From: Gammaproteobacteria bacterium
Lineage (GTDB): Bacteria > Pseudomonadota > Gammaproteobacteria > Acidiferrobacterales > SZUA-150
Direction of reading: 5' to 3'
DNA: 14,309 nucleotides
Assembly (NCBI GenBank): GCA_029880755.1
Contig: JAOUNW010000046.1
Span: forward strand, 1 to 14,309
The position numbers and the translations under genes were made by a program. The notes beneath the pieces were generated by a model that worked only from the letters and a program-made list of their open reading frames with translations, had not been told where the DNA came from and did not search any database. Shown one piece after another: positions 1-6,639 of this stretch. Positions within the stretch are counted from its first letter, which is position 1, and the number at the start of each line of letters is the position of its first letter.

Positions 1-1807
1 TTTCTCCCCGGTTGCCGCGTTGTTGACCATAACTGCCACGTTTTTGAGATTGCTTGGCGGAACGGTGGCGTGGGTGACCCCCTTCAGGTCTTCGCTGAGG
101 GCGTGCAGGTTTCTTTTCTTCGCCCAGGCCAAATAACTTTTTCAGTAGGGCAGTGAAGAAACCGTCTCCTGTTTTCTTGGGAGCGGGCGGCGGTGCGGCG
201 ACGATATGACTCAGTTGGCCAACAGCCGGTTTTTCCGGTTTGGCTGCTGTTACGCCGGGCACTGGCTCTTCTTTGGTTTCTTCTATGGGGGTTTCAACCT
301 TGTAGCTGGGTTTATCGATCTCCGCTTCCAGCTCTTCTGCACGCAGGCGTCGAATCAGGTAATGAGGTGTTTCCAGATCCGCTGTCGGAAGAATTACGAT
401 GGGTGTGCCGATCTTGGATTCCAGAGCGGTAATATCCCGTCGCTTTTCATTTAGCAGATAGGTTGCTGTATCAATCGGCAAGTGCACATGCACGGCGGCC
501 GAATTTTCTTTCATGGCCTCATCCTGAACTACGCGCAGAATGTGCAGCGCGGATGACTGAACGCCGCGAATATGTCCAGTGCCGTCGCAGCGTGGGCATA
601 CCTTTGTGCTGGCCTCGCCTAATGACGGGCGTAAACGTTGACGTGACATTTCCAGTAGGCCAAAACGGGAGATGCGTCCCACCTGTACCCGCGCCCGGTC
701 TTGCTTGAGCGCCTGGGTAAGACGGTCTTCCACTTCCCGTTGGTTGCGCGGCGGTGTCATATCAATAAAGTCGATGACAATAAGACCGCCCATGTCGCGC
801 AGACGTAACTGGCGCGCAATTTCGTCCGCTGCTTCCAGGTTTGTGTTCAAGGCGGTTTCTTCAATATCGCCGCCTTTGGTGGCACGGGCCGAGTTGACAT
901 CGATAGAGATTAACGCCTCGGTGTGATCCAGCACGATGGAGCCACCGGATTCCAGTTGCACTTCCCGCGAGAAGGCCGAATTAATTTGATGCTCAATCTG
1001 AAAGCGTGAAAAAAGCGGTGTCTCTTCCTGGTGTAGTTTGAGTTTGTTAATGTTATGCGGGCTTACCTGCTCGATAAACTTGCGCATACGCTCATGGATT
1101 TCCGGATTATCGACAATAATTTCACCGACATCCGCCTTTAGGTAGTCGCGAATGGCCCGAACCACCAGATTGCTTTCTTGATAAATCAAAAAGGGTGCGC
1201 TGCGCTCAGCGGCTGCCTTGGTGATGGCTTCCCAGGTATGCACCAGAAAATCCAGGTCCCATTGAAGTTCTTCCGCGCTTTTGCCGATGCCGGCGGTGCG
1301 GGCAATCAGTGCATAGTCAGACGGGATAGTCAGTTGGGCCATGGCCTCACGCAACTCTGCGCGTTCTTCACCCTCAATGCGCCGGGAAATACCGCCACCT
1401 TTGGGGTTATTAGGCATAAGCACCAAAAAACGGCCGGCCAGGCTGATAAACGTAGTCAGGGCGGCGCCCTTGGTGCCACGCTCTTCCTTGTCAACCTGGA
1501 CGATAAATTCCTGACCTTCCTTAATGACGTCCTGAATGCGCACCTGGGAGATGGGCGTATTGCCCGCTCCCTGAAAGTGGATGCGTGAGATTTCCTTCAA
1601 GGGGAGGAATCCCTGGCGTTGAGTGCCGTAATCGACAAATGCGGCCTCAAGACTGGGTTCTACGCGGGTAACTTTTCCTTTGTAGATGTTTCCTTTTTTG
1701 CTTTGGTAGGCAGCGGATTCGATATCCAGATCCAGCAATTTCTGACCATCAACCAGGGCCAGACGCAACTCTTCCGCCTGAGTTGCGTTAAACAACATTC
1801 TTTTCAT
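1..1807 (-). CDS. rne: Ribonuclease E (N-terminal catalytic part, cut by window edge)
   Basis: Endoribonuclease of mRNA decay and rRNA/tRNA processing, and scaffold of the RNA degradosome at the inner membrane. 602 codons are visible and the 3' end lies outside the window. The start ATG at 1807 gives MKRMLFNATQ, nearly the E. coli N-terminus, with AGGA 8 nt upstream. Domains seen in order: S1 RNA-binding region (about residues 36-125), 5'-monophosphate sensor with RTAG near 170-173, and a DNase I-like core with catalytic Asp303 (SIDVNSARAT) and Asp346 (IDFIDM). Next come the Zn-link CPRC at 404-407 and the small domain. These residue numbers coincide with E. coli RNase E. After about residue 500 the protein becomes Pro/Glu-rich. 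Residues 549-562 (GFFTALLKKLFGLG) look like the amphipathic membrane-targeting helix, and a basic Arg/Gln-rich stretch follows, typical of RNase E rather than RNase G. It is divergent from rluC, as in other gammaproteobacteria. Confidence 0.97.
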   Translation of the reverse strand, partial: MKRMLFNATQAEELRLALVDGQKLLDLDIESAAYQSKKGNIYKGKVTRVEPSLEAAFVDYGTQRQGFLPLKEISRIHFQGAGNTPISQVRIQDVIKEGQEFIVQVDKEERGTKGAALTTFISLAGRFLVLMPNNPKGGGISRRIEGEERAELREAMAQLTIPSDYALIARTAGIGKSAEELQWDLDFLVHTWEAITKAAAERSAPFLIYQESNLVVRAIRDYLKADVGEIIVDNPEIHERMRKFIEQVSPHNINKLKLHQEETPLFSRFQIEHQINSAFSREVQLESGGSIVLDHTEALISIDVNSARATKGGDIEETALNTNLEAADEIARQLRLRDMGGLIVIDFIDMTPPRNQREVEDRLTQALKQDRARVQVGRISRFGLLEMSRQRLRPSLGEASTKVCPRCDGTGHIRGVQSSALHILRVVQDEAMKENSAAVHVHLPIDTATYLLNEKRRDITALESKIGTPIVILPTADLETPHYLIRRLRAEELEAEIDKPSYKVETPIEETKEEPVPGVTAAKPEKPAVGQLSHIVAAPPPAPKKTGDGFFTALLKKLFGLGEEKKPARPQRRPEGGHPRHRSAKQSQKRGSYGQQRGNRGE

Positions 1808-2115
1808 TGTCGTATTCCTAAACGTACCGGCTAGGGCGCCACATCAACCGCGCTATTTTTTGATTTTGCGGTTTTTCTTCGGACAACAGCGTTATCGCCG
1901 GTTGTCTAATGCGTCCGGGCACAATGCCAGCGACGTTTTTGTTCTGGTGTCTCTTCTCAATGGGTGAGTGACACAAAACCCTTGTTAGGACCGGGATTTC
2001 GCCAAATGAAGGCGTATGCTCCGTATCCTGGCTGCAGGCATCTAGCCTGGAGCTAAAACCGTTACAGGCTGCGCACTTAGCTACAAGTCCTGAGATCGGA
2101 CCTAAATTGGCAGCA
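1808..2115 (-). promoter_or_regulatory. Long 5' leader of rne mRNA
   Basis: A 360-bp gap separates rne and rluC. With the predicted promoter at 2122-2150, rne mRNA would begin near 2115 and carry an untranslated leader of about 308 nt. E. coli rne also has a leader of several hundred nt, which lets RNase E degrade its own mRNA and so autoregulate; a similar role here is inferred. I see one clear hairpin in it (1882-1906), A-rich stretches between that hairpin and the start codon, and a ribosome-binding site at the end. No convincing protein gene lies in it. Confidence 0.6.
1882..1906 (-). promoter_or_regulatory. Hairpin in the rne 5' leader
   Basis: On the minus strand GACAAC pairs with GTTGTC (6 bp). 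A small asymmetric internal loop follows, then an inner GCG/CGC stem (3 bp) closed by an AUAA loop. The hairpin sits about 75 nt before the rne start and is followed by an A-rich single-stranded-looking stretch. Position and shape suggest a structure sensed or cut by RNase E in autoregulation, comparable in role to the leader stem-loops of E. coli rne. I have not shown homology to those. No U-tract follows on either strand, so it is not a terminator. Confidence 0.45.
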
Positions 2116-2121
2116 CTCGGC

Positions 2122-2150
2122 AATATATCAAGCCAGCGCTGTTTCGGCAA
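2122..2150 (-). promoter_or_regulatory. Predicted sigma70 promoter of rne
   Basis: Minus-strand -35 TTGCCG (2145-2150, 4/6 to consensus), a 17-bp spacer, and -10 TATATT (2122-2127, 5/6). Transcription would begin near 2115 and read into rne through its long leader. The -35 box ends only 17 bp before the rluC start codon, so this promoter lies back to back with the predicted rluC promoter and the two probably compete for RNA polymerase. Confidence 0.65.
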
Positions 2151-2152
2151 TC

Positions 2153-2161
2153 TGTTATCAT
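2153..2161 (+). promoter_or_regulatory. Extended -10 promoter of rluC operon (predicted leaderless start)
   Basis: TG-T-TATCAT is an extended -10 element (TGn plus a 5/6 hexamer). No recognisable -35 lies 16-18 bp upstream, which is tolerated by extended -10 promoters. Only six bases separate it from the rluC ATG at 2168, so the usual start point 6-7 nt downstream falls on the start codon itself. That agrees with the absence of any Shine-Dalgarno before rluC. Confidence 0.45.
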
Positions 2162-2167
2162 CGGCCC

Positions 2168-3133
2168 ATGCTGAAATCGCCAAAAACCCCTCAATCAGCC
2201 ACTGTTCAGTTCCTGGAAGTGGACGAAGAGCACGATGGTCAGCGGTTGGACAATTTCCTGATTAAGAACCTGAAAGGGGTGCCTCGGGATCACGTATATA
2301 GATTGTTGAGGAAGGGGGAAATTCGCATCAATAAGGGGCGCCGCCAGGCCAGCTACCGGCTACATCAGGGGGATGTGGTCAGAATTCCGCCTATTCGCCA
2401 GAGCTCTTCCGTACCGGCTCGAGGTAAAGCGGCTGATCTCCAGTGGCTGCTGAAATGTGTGCTTTATGAGGATGAGGCGCTAATGGTGATCAATAAGCCG
2501 AGCGGCTTGGCTGTCCATGGTGGCAGTGGTGTCAGCTTGGGCCTCATTGAGAGTTTGCGTAGCCTGTATCCTGAGGCCAGGTTTTTGGAGTTGGTGCACC
2601 GGCTGGATCGGGATACTTCCGGTTGCCTAATGGTGGCAAAAAAGCGCTCGACGCTGGTGGCCCTTCACCGGCAAATACAGGAAGGTAAAATGGATAAGCG
2701 CTACCTGGCTCTGGTACAGGGGAGTTGGGGTAAAGCGAAAACGGTCAAGGCGCCCCTGGAGCGGGTGCCCCGTCCCAATGGGGAGCGCTGGGTAAAGGTC
2801 TCGGAAGAGGGTAAGGCAGCTCAGAGCCGAATGATTCCTGTCGAAGATTTTGGTCAGGCGACTCTGGTGGAGGTGCATCTGATTACGGGCCGAACCCATC
2901 AGGCAAGGGTGCATGCAGCCCATGCCGGTCACCCCATTGCCGGCGACGAAAAATACGGTGACAAAGACTTTAACCAGGAAATGGCCCGTTTGGGACTGCG
3001 CCGATTATTTTTGCATGCCAGCGCCCTGACTTTTCGGCACCCGCGCAAGAATTGCAATATGACCTTTGAAGCCCCATTACCTCTGGAACTTAAAACCCTA
3101 TTAAAGATATTAAAAGATGCGACAAAATTATGA
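2168..3133 (+). CDS. rluC: 23S rRNA pseudouridine synthase RluC
   Basis: Converts specific uridines of 23S rRNA to pseudouridine (in E. coli RluC: 955, 2504 and 2580) during 50S maturation. 321 residues, the usual length for the RluA/RluC family. The N-terminus (about 24-85) is an S4 RNA-binding domain containing KGVPRDHVYRLLRKGEIRIN, close to E. coli RluC. The synthase domain follows, with the catalytic motif HRLDRDTSG at 144-152 (nucleophile Asp147) and a TGRTHQARVH motif near 260-269. The ATG is supported by alignment with known RluC starts, not by a ribosome-binding site: none is visible and the mRNA may be leaderless. Its last 17 bases overlap the phosphatase gene, indicating translational coupling. 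The position divergent from rne is typical for rluC. RluD or TruC are less likely, given the context and the S4 sequence. Confidence 0.95.
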   Translation: MLKSPKTPQSATVQFLEVDEEHDGQRLDNFLIKNLKGVPRDHVYRLLRKGEIRINKGRRQASYRLHQGDVVRIPPIRQSSSVPARGKAADLQWLLKCVLYEDEALMVINKPSGLAVHGGSGVSLGLIESLRSLYPEARFLELVHRLDRDTSGCLMVAKKRSTLVALHRQIQEGKMDKRYLALVQGSWGKAKTVKAPLERVPRPNGERWVKVSEEGKAAQSRMIPVEDFGQATLVEVHLITGRTHQARVHAAHAGHPIAGDEKYGDKDFNQEMARLGLRRLFLHASALTFRHPRKNCNMTFEAPLPLELKTLLKILKDATKL

Positions 3134-3770
3134 CCTGATCGTATTTGATTGGGATGGGACACTGATGGATTCCGAGGCCAAGATTGTGCGATGTTTTGAA
3201 CAAGCGGTTGCCGATGTTGGTTTAAGTTACCCAGGAAATGCGGCGGTACGACAAATTATTGGTCTGGGATTGAAGGAGGCCATTGAACGGTTGCTGCCAG
3301 GCACATCCGCGAAGGAACGGGACCAGGTGGCAGAGCAGTACCGCCAACATTTTTTGCATCTGGATACAACAACCATGGAATTTTTCCCCAAGGTGCACGA
3401 GGGGCTGCAGCAACTGGAATCCCACGGTTATATGATGGCGGTTGCTACCGGCAAGGCCAGGCGTGGACTGGACCGCTTGCTGAAACAATGGGATATGGCA
3501 AACCGGTTTGTGGCCACCCGTTGCGCAGACGAAGCCTTTTCCAAACCGCATCCCAAGATGCTGGAAGATCTATTGGACCAAACAGGTGTCAGTGCTGAGC
3601 GTGCCATAATGGTCGGGGATACTACATTTGATATGGAAATGGCGAGGAATGCCGGCACCGATAGGCTGGCCGTCTGTTACGGAGTGCACGCCAGGGAACA
3701 GCTTATGGCCTACGATCCTCTCGCCTGTCTGGATTCGTTTGAAGAAGTGTGTCAATGGCTGACAAAGTAG
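3117..3770 (+). CDS. HAD-IA family phosphatase (phosphoglycolate phosphatase-like)
   Basis: Small soluble haloacid-dehalogenase-type phosphohydrolase, 217 residues. All four HAD motifs are present: FDWDGTL with nucleophile Asp11 and acid/base Asp13, Thr111 in VATGK (motif II), Lys143 in FSKPHPK (motif III), and GDTTFD 167-172 with the Mg-binding acids (motif IV). The helical cap between motifs I and II places it in subclass IA with Gph, PpaX and similar enzymes. The substrate cannot be read from sequence; phosphoglycolate or another small phosphate ester is the family expectation. It overlaps rluC by 17 bp upstream and the Rieske gene by 16 bp downstream, so the three are almost certainly co-translated. 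An HAD gene directly after rluC is common in gammaproteobacteria. Confidence 0.9.
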   Translation: MRQNYDLIVFDWDGTLMDSEAKIVRCFEQAVADVGLSYPGNAAVRQIIGLGLKEAIERLLPGTSAKERDQVAEQYRQHFLHLDTTTMEFFPKVHEGLQQLESHGYMMAVATGKARRGLDRLLKQWDMANRFVATRCADEAFSKPHPKMLEDLLDQTGVSAERAIMVGDTTFDMEMARNAGTDRLAVCYGVHAREQLMAYDPLACLDSFEEVCQWLTK

Positions 3771-4135
3771 AAGAGAAAACGCATTTTATATGTGACAGCA
3801 ATCAGCTGGTAAATGGCGGCAAAGGCATACGATTTATGGTGAGTCGCCATGGTGAACCAACACCAGCATTTGTTGTACGGTTTCGGGATCAGGTGCATGC
3901 TTATCTTAATTTATGCGCCCATCAGGCAATGGAGCTGGACTGGAACGAAGGTGATTTTTTTGACAGAAAGAAAGAATACCTGATTTGCGCTACGCATGGT
4001 GCGCGTTATTATCCAGATAGTGGCCGCTGTGCCGGTGGCCAGTGTGCGGGAAGGCAACTGGTGAAGCTGGAGATTGAGGAGCAAAATACACAGGTATTTC
4101 TAAGAAAAAGCAATGACATACACTTAATCGCTTGA
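3755..4135 (+). CDS. Small Rieske [2Fe-2S] ferredoxin-like protein
   Basis: 126-residue protein that is essentially a single Rieske domain and presumably binds one [2Fe-2S] cluster for electron transfer. Ligands are visible: C54-x-H56 in NLCAHQ and C78-x2-H81 in ICATHG, separated by 21 residues, followed by YYPDSGRCAGGQCAG, the usual Pro-loop region with two extra cysteines (92, 97). There is no signal peptide, Tat motif or membrane segment, so it is unlike the Rieske subunit of the bc1 complex. It resembles ferredoxin components of ring-hydroxylating dioxygenases or NirD-like proteins. I chose ATG 3755 because AGAAG lies 7 nt upstream; an in-frame GTG at 3749 would add two residues. It overlaps the phosphatase gene by 16 bp. 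No oxygenase or reductase partner is nearby, so its redox partner and role are unknown. Confidence 0.88.
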   Translation: MADKVEEKTHFICDSNQLVNGGKGIRFMVSRHGEPTPAFVVRFRDQVHAYLNLCAHQAMELDWNEGDFFDRKKEYLICATHGARYYPDSGRCAGGQCAGRQLVKLEIEEQNTQVFLRKSNDIHLIA

Positions 4136-4193
4136 AACCTAATTTGGAGCAAGCGAATTCAGATAACGTATTACTATAGTTAGAGACAACACT

Positions 4194-5174
4194 ATGATGG
4201 ATAAAGATGAGAATGCAAGCAAAGAAACCAGTGGTCCTGAATGGGAACGCAATTTGCTGGAACGATTGGCCTTTGCTTCGTTGAATGAGCAGCGCCGGGC
4301 GCGTCGCTGGAGTATCGGGTTTAAATTGTTTTTCGCCGGTTACCTCGTGCTGTCCGGTTACCTCGTGCTGTTGTTTGTCATTGCAAGTACTGAAAGATTG
4401 CCTGAAACACCAACCGGTGAATTTACTGCCTTGGTGGATATGGAAGGCATTATTGCTCCCAATATGCCGGCCAGTGCGGATTATGTCGTGGACGGTTTGC
4501 GCGGAGCTTTTGAGAGTAAAGCCAAGGGCGTCATATTGCGAACCAACAGCCCCGGCGGCAGTCCGGTGCAGGCCGGTTACATCAGCGATGAAATCAATCG
4601 CCTGAGAGAAAAATACCCCAAGAAACCCTTTTATGCTGTGGTGGGAGATATCTGTGCTTCCGGTTGTTATTATGCGGTGGCCGCTGCCGACAAAATATTT
4701 GTCAATCAAGCCAGTATTGTGGGTTCCATTGGCGTACTCATGGATGGTTTCGGTTTTGTTGATTCATTAAATAAACTTGGAATTGAAAGACGCTTAATGA
4801 CTGCCGGTGATAACAAAGCTATATTGGATCCATTCTCGCCGGTTAATCCCTCGCACAAGGCCCATGTGCAAAAAATGCTCAATGAAATACATCAACAGTT
4901 TATCGAAGTGGTTAAGGAGGGCCGAGGACAAGCGCTTAAGGATGGCAAGGAAATCTTTTCAGGTTTATTGTGGACCGGTGAGAAAGCGGTGCAATTAGGT
5001 TTGGTGGATGAGTTGGGCAGTGCCGGGTATGTTGCCCGTGAAGTGATCGGTGCTGAAAAGATTGTTGATTTCACCTATCGGGAAAATCTTTTGGATCGTT
5101 TTGCGCAACGACTGGGTACGACCATGGCTCATACTATGGGCGCCGAGATATTGGGTTCAGCCAGGTTACGTTAA
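4194..5174 (+). CDS. sppA: SppA-type S49 family signal peptide peptidase
   Basis: Inner-membrane serine protease that degrades cleaved signal peptides and possibly other membrane fragments. 326 residues: the short single-domain form, not the 67-kDa two-domain E. coli SppA. The charged N-terminus (1-40) is cytoplasmic. One signal-anchor helix lies at about 42-63, and the protease domain (about 75-300) is periplasmic. Visible catalytic features are NSPGGS near 118-123, nucleophile Ser156 in DICASGCYY, and general-base Lys208 in GDNKAILDPF; this Ser/Lys dyad is the family signature. The anchor contains an 18-bp tandem duplication (separate entry). Two ATGs (4194, 4197) are possible starts and the ribosome-binding site is weak. 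It follows the Rieske gene by 58 bp with no terminator between, so it is probably the last gene of the rluC operon. Confidence 0.93.
   Translation: MMDKDENASKETSGPEWERNLLERLAFASLNEQRRARRWSIGFKLFFAGYLVLSGYLVLLFVIASTERLPETPTGEFTALVDMEGIIAPNMPASADYVVDGLRGAFESKAKGVILRTNSPGGSPVQAGYISDEINRLREKYPKKPFYAVVGDICASGCYYAVAAADKIFVNQASIVGSIGVLMDGFGFVDSLNKLGIERRLMTAGDNKAILDPFSPVNPSHKAHVQKMLNEIHQQFIEVVKEGRGQALKDGKEIFSGLLWTGEKAVQLGLVDELGSAGYVAREVIGAEKIVDFTYRENLLDRFAQRLGTTMAHTMGAEILGSARLR
4336..4371 (+). repeat. Perfect 18-bp in-frame tandem duplication inside sppA
   Basis: The 18-bp unit CCGGTTACCTCGTGCTGT occurs twice head to tail (4336-4353 and 4354-4371). It repeats six residues (GYLVLS, then GYLVLL) in the middle of the predicted membrane anchor, lengthening the hydrophobic helix by six residues without disturbing the frame. 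Perfect identity, including third codon positions, indicates a recent slippage event. Confidence 0.9.
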
Positions 5175-5186
5175 GTTAGTCGCAGG

Positions 5187-5215
5187 TTCGCGCGCATCCT
5201 GCGCGCGAATTTCTT
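5187..5215 (+). terminator. Rho-independent terminator of the rluC-sppA operon
   Basis: TTCGCGCGCA (5187-5196) pairs perfectly with TGCGCGCGAA (5200-5209): a 10-bp GC-rich stem with a TCC loop, followed by TTTCTT on the plus strand. It lies 12 bp after the sppA stop. On the minus strand it also follows directly on the stop codon of the convergent beta-barrel gene, but no U-tract follows in that direction, so any action there would be weaker. Confidence 0.85.
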
Positions 5216-5960
5216 ATTCAAAAAATACGATAAAGCCTATGGAAAAGATATTCATGTTGTCTTTTGTGCTGTTGTCATTACCGTCAACAGCGACTTCGTC
5301 ATCGTTGAACTCAAATCGGTTAACCTTGTATCCCATCTGAAAATTCATGGCTTCGTTGACGCGCCGGCTCCAGACGATACCGTAACTCAAGCCATCAGTT
5401 GTGCCATGGGATGTTGCCTGATCATTATTGGCGGGATCATAAATGCTGAAGGCACCGTTCATTTTGGTGTAGGCGATACTCAGACTTAGGCTTCCCTTGC
5501 GTAAAGGATAACTGTAACTTGTTCCGGCGAAAGGACCGACGTAGGAAAGCTCGTGAGTAAAGTTGTCTGTGCCGGCAGATGTGAAAATAGGAAACTCGGT
5601 GTTGCCCGCAAGAATGCCACCGAATACAGAAACTCGATTTGATAAATTATACCCAAAAGTAGCGCCGGCATCCTGACGGCTAAATACAGCGTGGGTGCCG
5701 CCCCCCAGATTTTGTGTATCGTCTTTGATGGAGCGGTCGTAATTGAGCCTCAAATACATTTCCCCATAAAACCAGATCAGATCAATATTGGCTGTGGTGT
5801 AATCAGGATCCAGTTCAAATCCGGATATCTCGAATAATGAATATTTGTTGCTTAAGGAAAAGCCGGCCGCCATTTGAATGGGTTCTTCAGCGTAACCGGG
5901 TGATACCGAAAACAGGAGACTGAAGATCACCGGAAATGCCAATGTGATTTTTCTGACCAT
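5214..5960 (-). CDS. Predicted small outer-membrane beta-barrel protein, function unknown
   Basis: 248 residues. The N-terminus is a classical Sec signal peptide (basic MVRK, hydrophobic core, cleavage predicted after SPGYA at residue 24), leaving about 224 mature residues. The mature part alternates aromatic/hydrophobic with polar residues in repeated short segments (LIWFYGEMYLRLNYDRS, GATFGYNLSNRVSVFGG, SLSLSIAYTKM, IFSIGFIVFF) joined by Gly/Asn/Asp-rich loops. This is the pattern of an 8-10-stranded outer-membrane barrel. It ends in FIVFFE, close to but not exactly a terminal-Phe beta-signal. I start at ATG 5960 because AAGGAG lies 5 nt upstream; an in-frame GTG (5966) overlaps that site. 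I do not recognise a specific family. It is downstream of yceF on the same strand with a possible promoter of its own. Confidence 0.8.
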   Translation of the reverse strand: MVRKITLAFPVIFSLLFSVSPGYAEEPIQMAAGFSLSNKYSLFEISGFELDPDYTTANIDLIWFYGEMYLRLNYDRSIKDDTQNLGGGTHAVFSRQDAGATFGYNLSNRVSVFGGILAGNTEFPIFTSAGTDNFTHELSYVGPFAGTSYSYPLRKGSLSLSIAYTKMNGAFSIYDPANNDQATSHGTTDGLSYGIVWSRRVNEAMNFQMGYKVNRFEFNDDEVAVDGNDNSTKDNMNIFSIGFIVFFE

Positions 5961-6011
5961 AAACACTCCTTTTTCTGTTGGCGAAATACCAGTAGTAGTC
6001 GAAACGTGAAA

Positions 6012-6041
6012 TTTATATAATAGTTATGCCTTCATTTTCCA
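6012..6041 (-). promoter_or_regulatory. Possible promoter of the beta-barrel protein gene
   Basis: Minus-strand TGGAAA (6036-6041, 4/6), an 18-bp spacer, and TATAAA (6012-6017, 5/6), located across the 3' end of yceF. It would give a leader of about 45 nt ending in a strong AAGGAG site. The region is AT-rich, so a chance match is quite possible. Confidence 0.35.
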
Positions 6042-6594
6042 GCATTCGTATCAGCCGAATCAATGGTAAACCAATAAGCGTATTGGGATCTTCACCTTCA
6101 AAACGTTCCAGCAGGGCGATACCCAGCCCTTCCGACTTGACACTGCCGGCGCATTTATAGGGCTGTTCTTTGTTCAGATAATTTTCTATCTGGGCGCCAC
6201 TGAGTTTACGAAAGACGACACGGTAAGGAATAACTTCGCTTTGGACTTTGCCGCTATCGGCATTCATCAGCGCCAGGCCGGTATAGAGAGTAATGGTTTT
6301 ACCCGAGGCTTCCCGTAGCTGTTCTATGGCATGCTGATGATCTTTCGGTTTTCCAACAATTTTATTGCCATGCACTGCTACCTGGTCCGAGCCGATAACT
6401 AACGTACCCGGATGTTCCCGAGCAACGGTTCTGGCCTTGGCGATGGACAAACGTTCCACCAGCGCCTGCGGTGTTTCGTCGGGTAATGCCGACTCGTCAA
6501 TGTCGGGGCTGATGATATCGAACGGTAGTTGAAGGCGTTCCAAAAGTTCCCTTCGATAAGGGGAGGAGGAGCCCAGGATCAGTTTCATTGTCAT
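6013..6594 (-). CDS. yceF: Maf-family nucleotide pyrophosphatase YceF (m7GTP pyrophosphatase)
   Basis: Cytoplasmic house-cleaning enzyme of the Maf/HAM1 superfamily. The YceF subfamily hydrolyses 7-methyl-GTP to the monophosphate and pyrophosphate, keeping modified nucleotides out of RNA. 193 residues, normal length. Motifs: N-terminal LILGSSSPYRRELLERL (P-loop-like substrate site), GSDQV with catalytic-type Asp70, GKP near 81-83, YTGLAL near 104-109, and the C-terminal CAGSVKSEGLGIALLERFEG and DPNTLIGLPL, very close to E. coli YceF and unlike the dTTP-type YhdE. Start ATG 6594 has GAGG 8 nt upstream, inside a small hairpin; a second ATG is at 6588. It follows pycB by 45 bp and is transcribed with it. 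In many gammaproteobacteria maf is beside yceD; here pycAB lies between them. Confidence 0.93.
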   Translation of the reverse strand: MTMKLILGSSSPYRRELLERLQLPFDIISPDIDESALPDETPQALVERLSIAKARTVAREHPGTLVIGSDQVAVHGNKIVGKPKDHQHAIEQLREASGKTITLYTGLALMNADSGKVQSEVIPYRVVFRKLSGAQIENYLNKEQPYKCAGSVKSEGLGIALLERFEGEDPNTLIGLPLIRLIRMLENEGITII

Positions 6595-6599
6595 AATGC

Positions 6600-6617
6600 C
6601 AGCCTCTATCCAGGCTG
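6600..6617 (-). promoter_or_regulatory. Hairpin covering the yceF ribosome-binding site
   Basis: On the minus strand CAGCCT pairs with AGGCTG (6 bp, 6-nt loop GGATAG) just before yceF. The AGAGG of the ribosome-binding site lies in the loop and 3' arm, so the hairpin could reduce independent translation initiation unless ribosomes arriving from pycB open it. It is short and could also be chance. No U-tract follows, so it is not a terminator. Confidence 0.4.
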
Positions 6618-6639
6618 TTTGTTCTGATTATTAAACCGC

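Noticed and set aside
1818..2183. Open frame of 121 codons on the minus strand covering the rne leader
   Set aside because: It would begin upstream of and run through the predicted rne promoter, has no recognisable domain, and its sequence reads as leader DNA. I treat the region as untranslated.
4132..4180. Separate promoter before sppA (TTGAAA or TTGGAG with AT-rich -10 candidates)
   Set aside because: No pair has acceptable spacing together with a good -10, and sppA is most simply read through from rluC.
3990..4709. 239-codon minus-strand open frame
   Set aside because: It is antisense to the Rieske and sppA genes, both clearly coding, and shows no domain or ribosome-binding site.
5187..5209. 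Bidirectional terminator between the convergent genes
   Set aside because: The hairpin is strong in both directions, but only the plus strand has a following T-rich run. I call it a plus-strand terminator only.
5961..5966. GTG start giving MFMVRK for the beta-barrel protein
   Set aside because: The GTG overlaps the AAGGAGT ribosome-binding site. The ATG at 5960 has correct spacing and gives a normal signal peptide.
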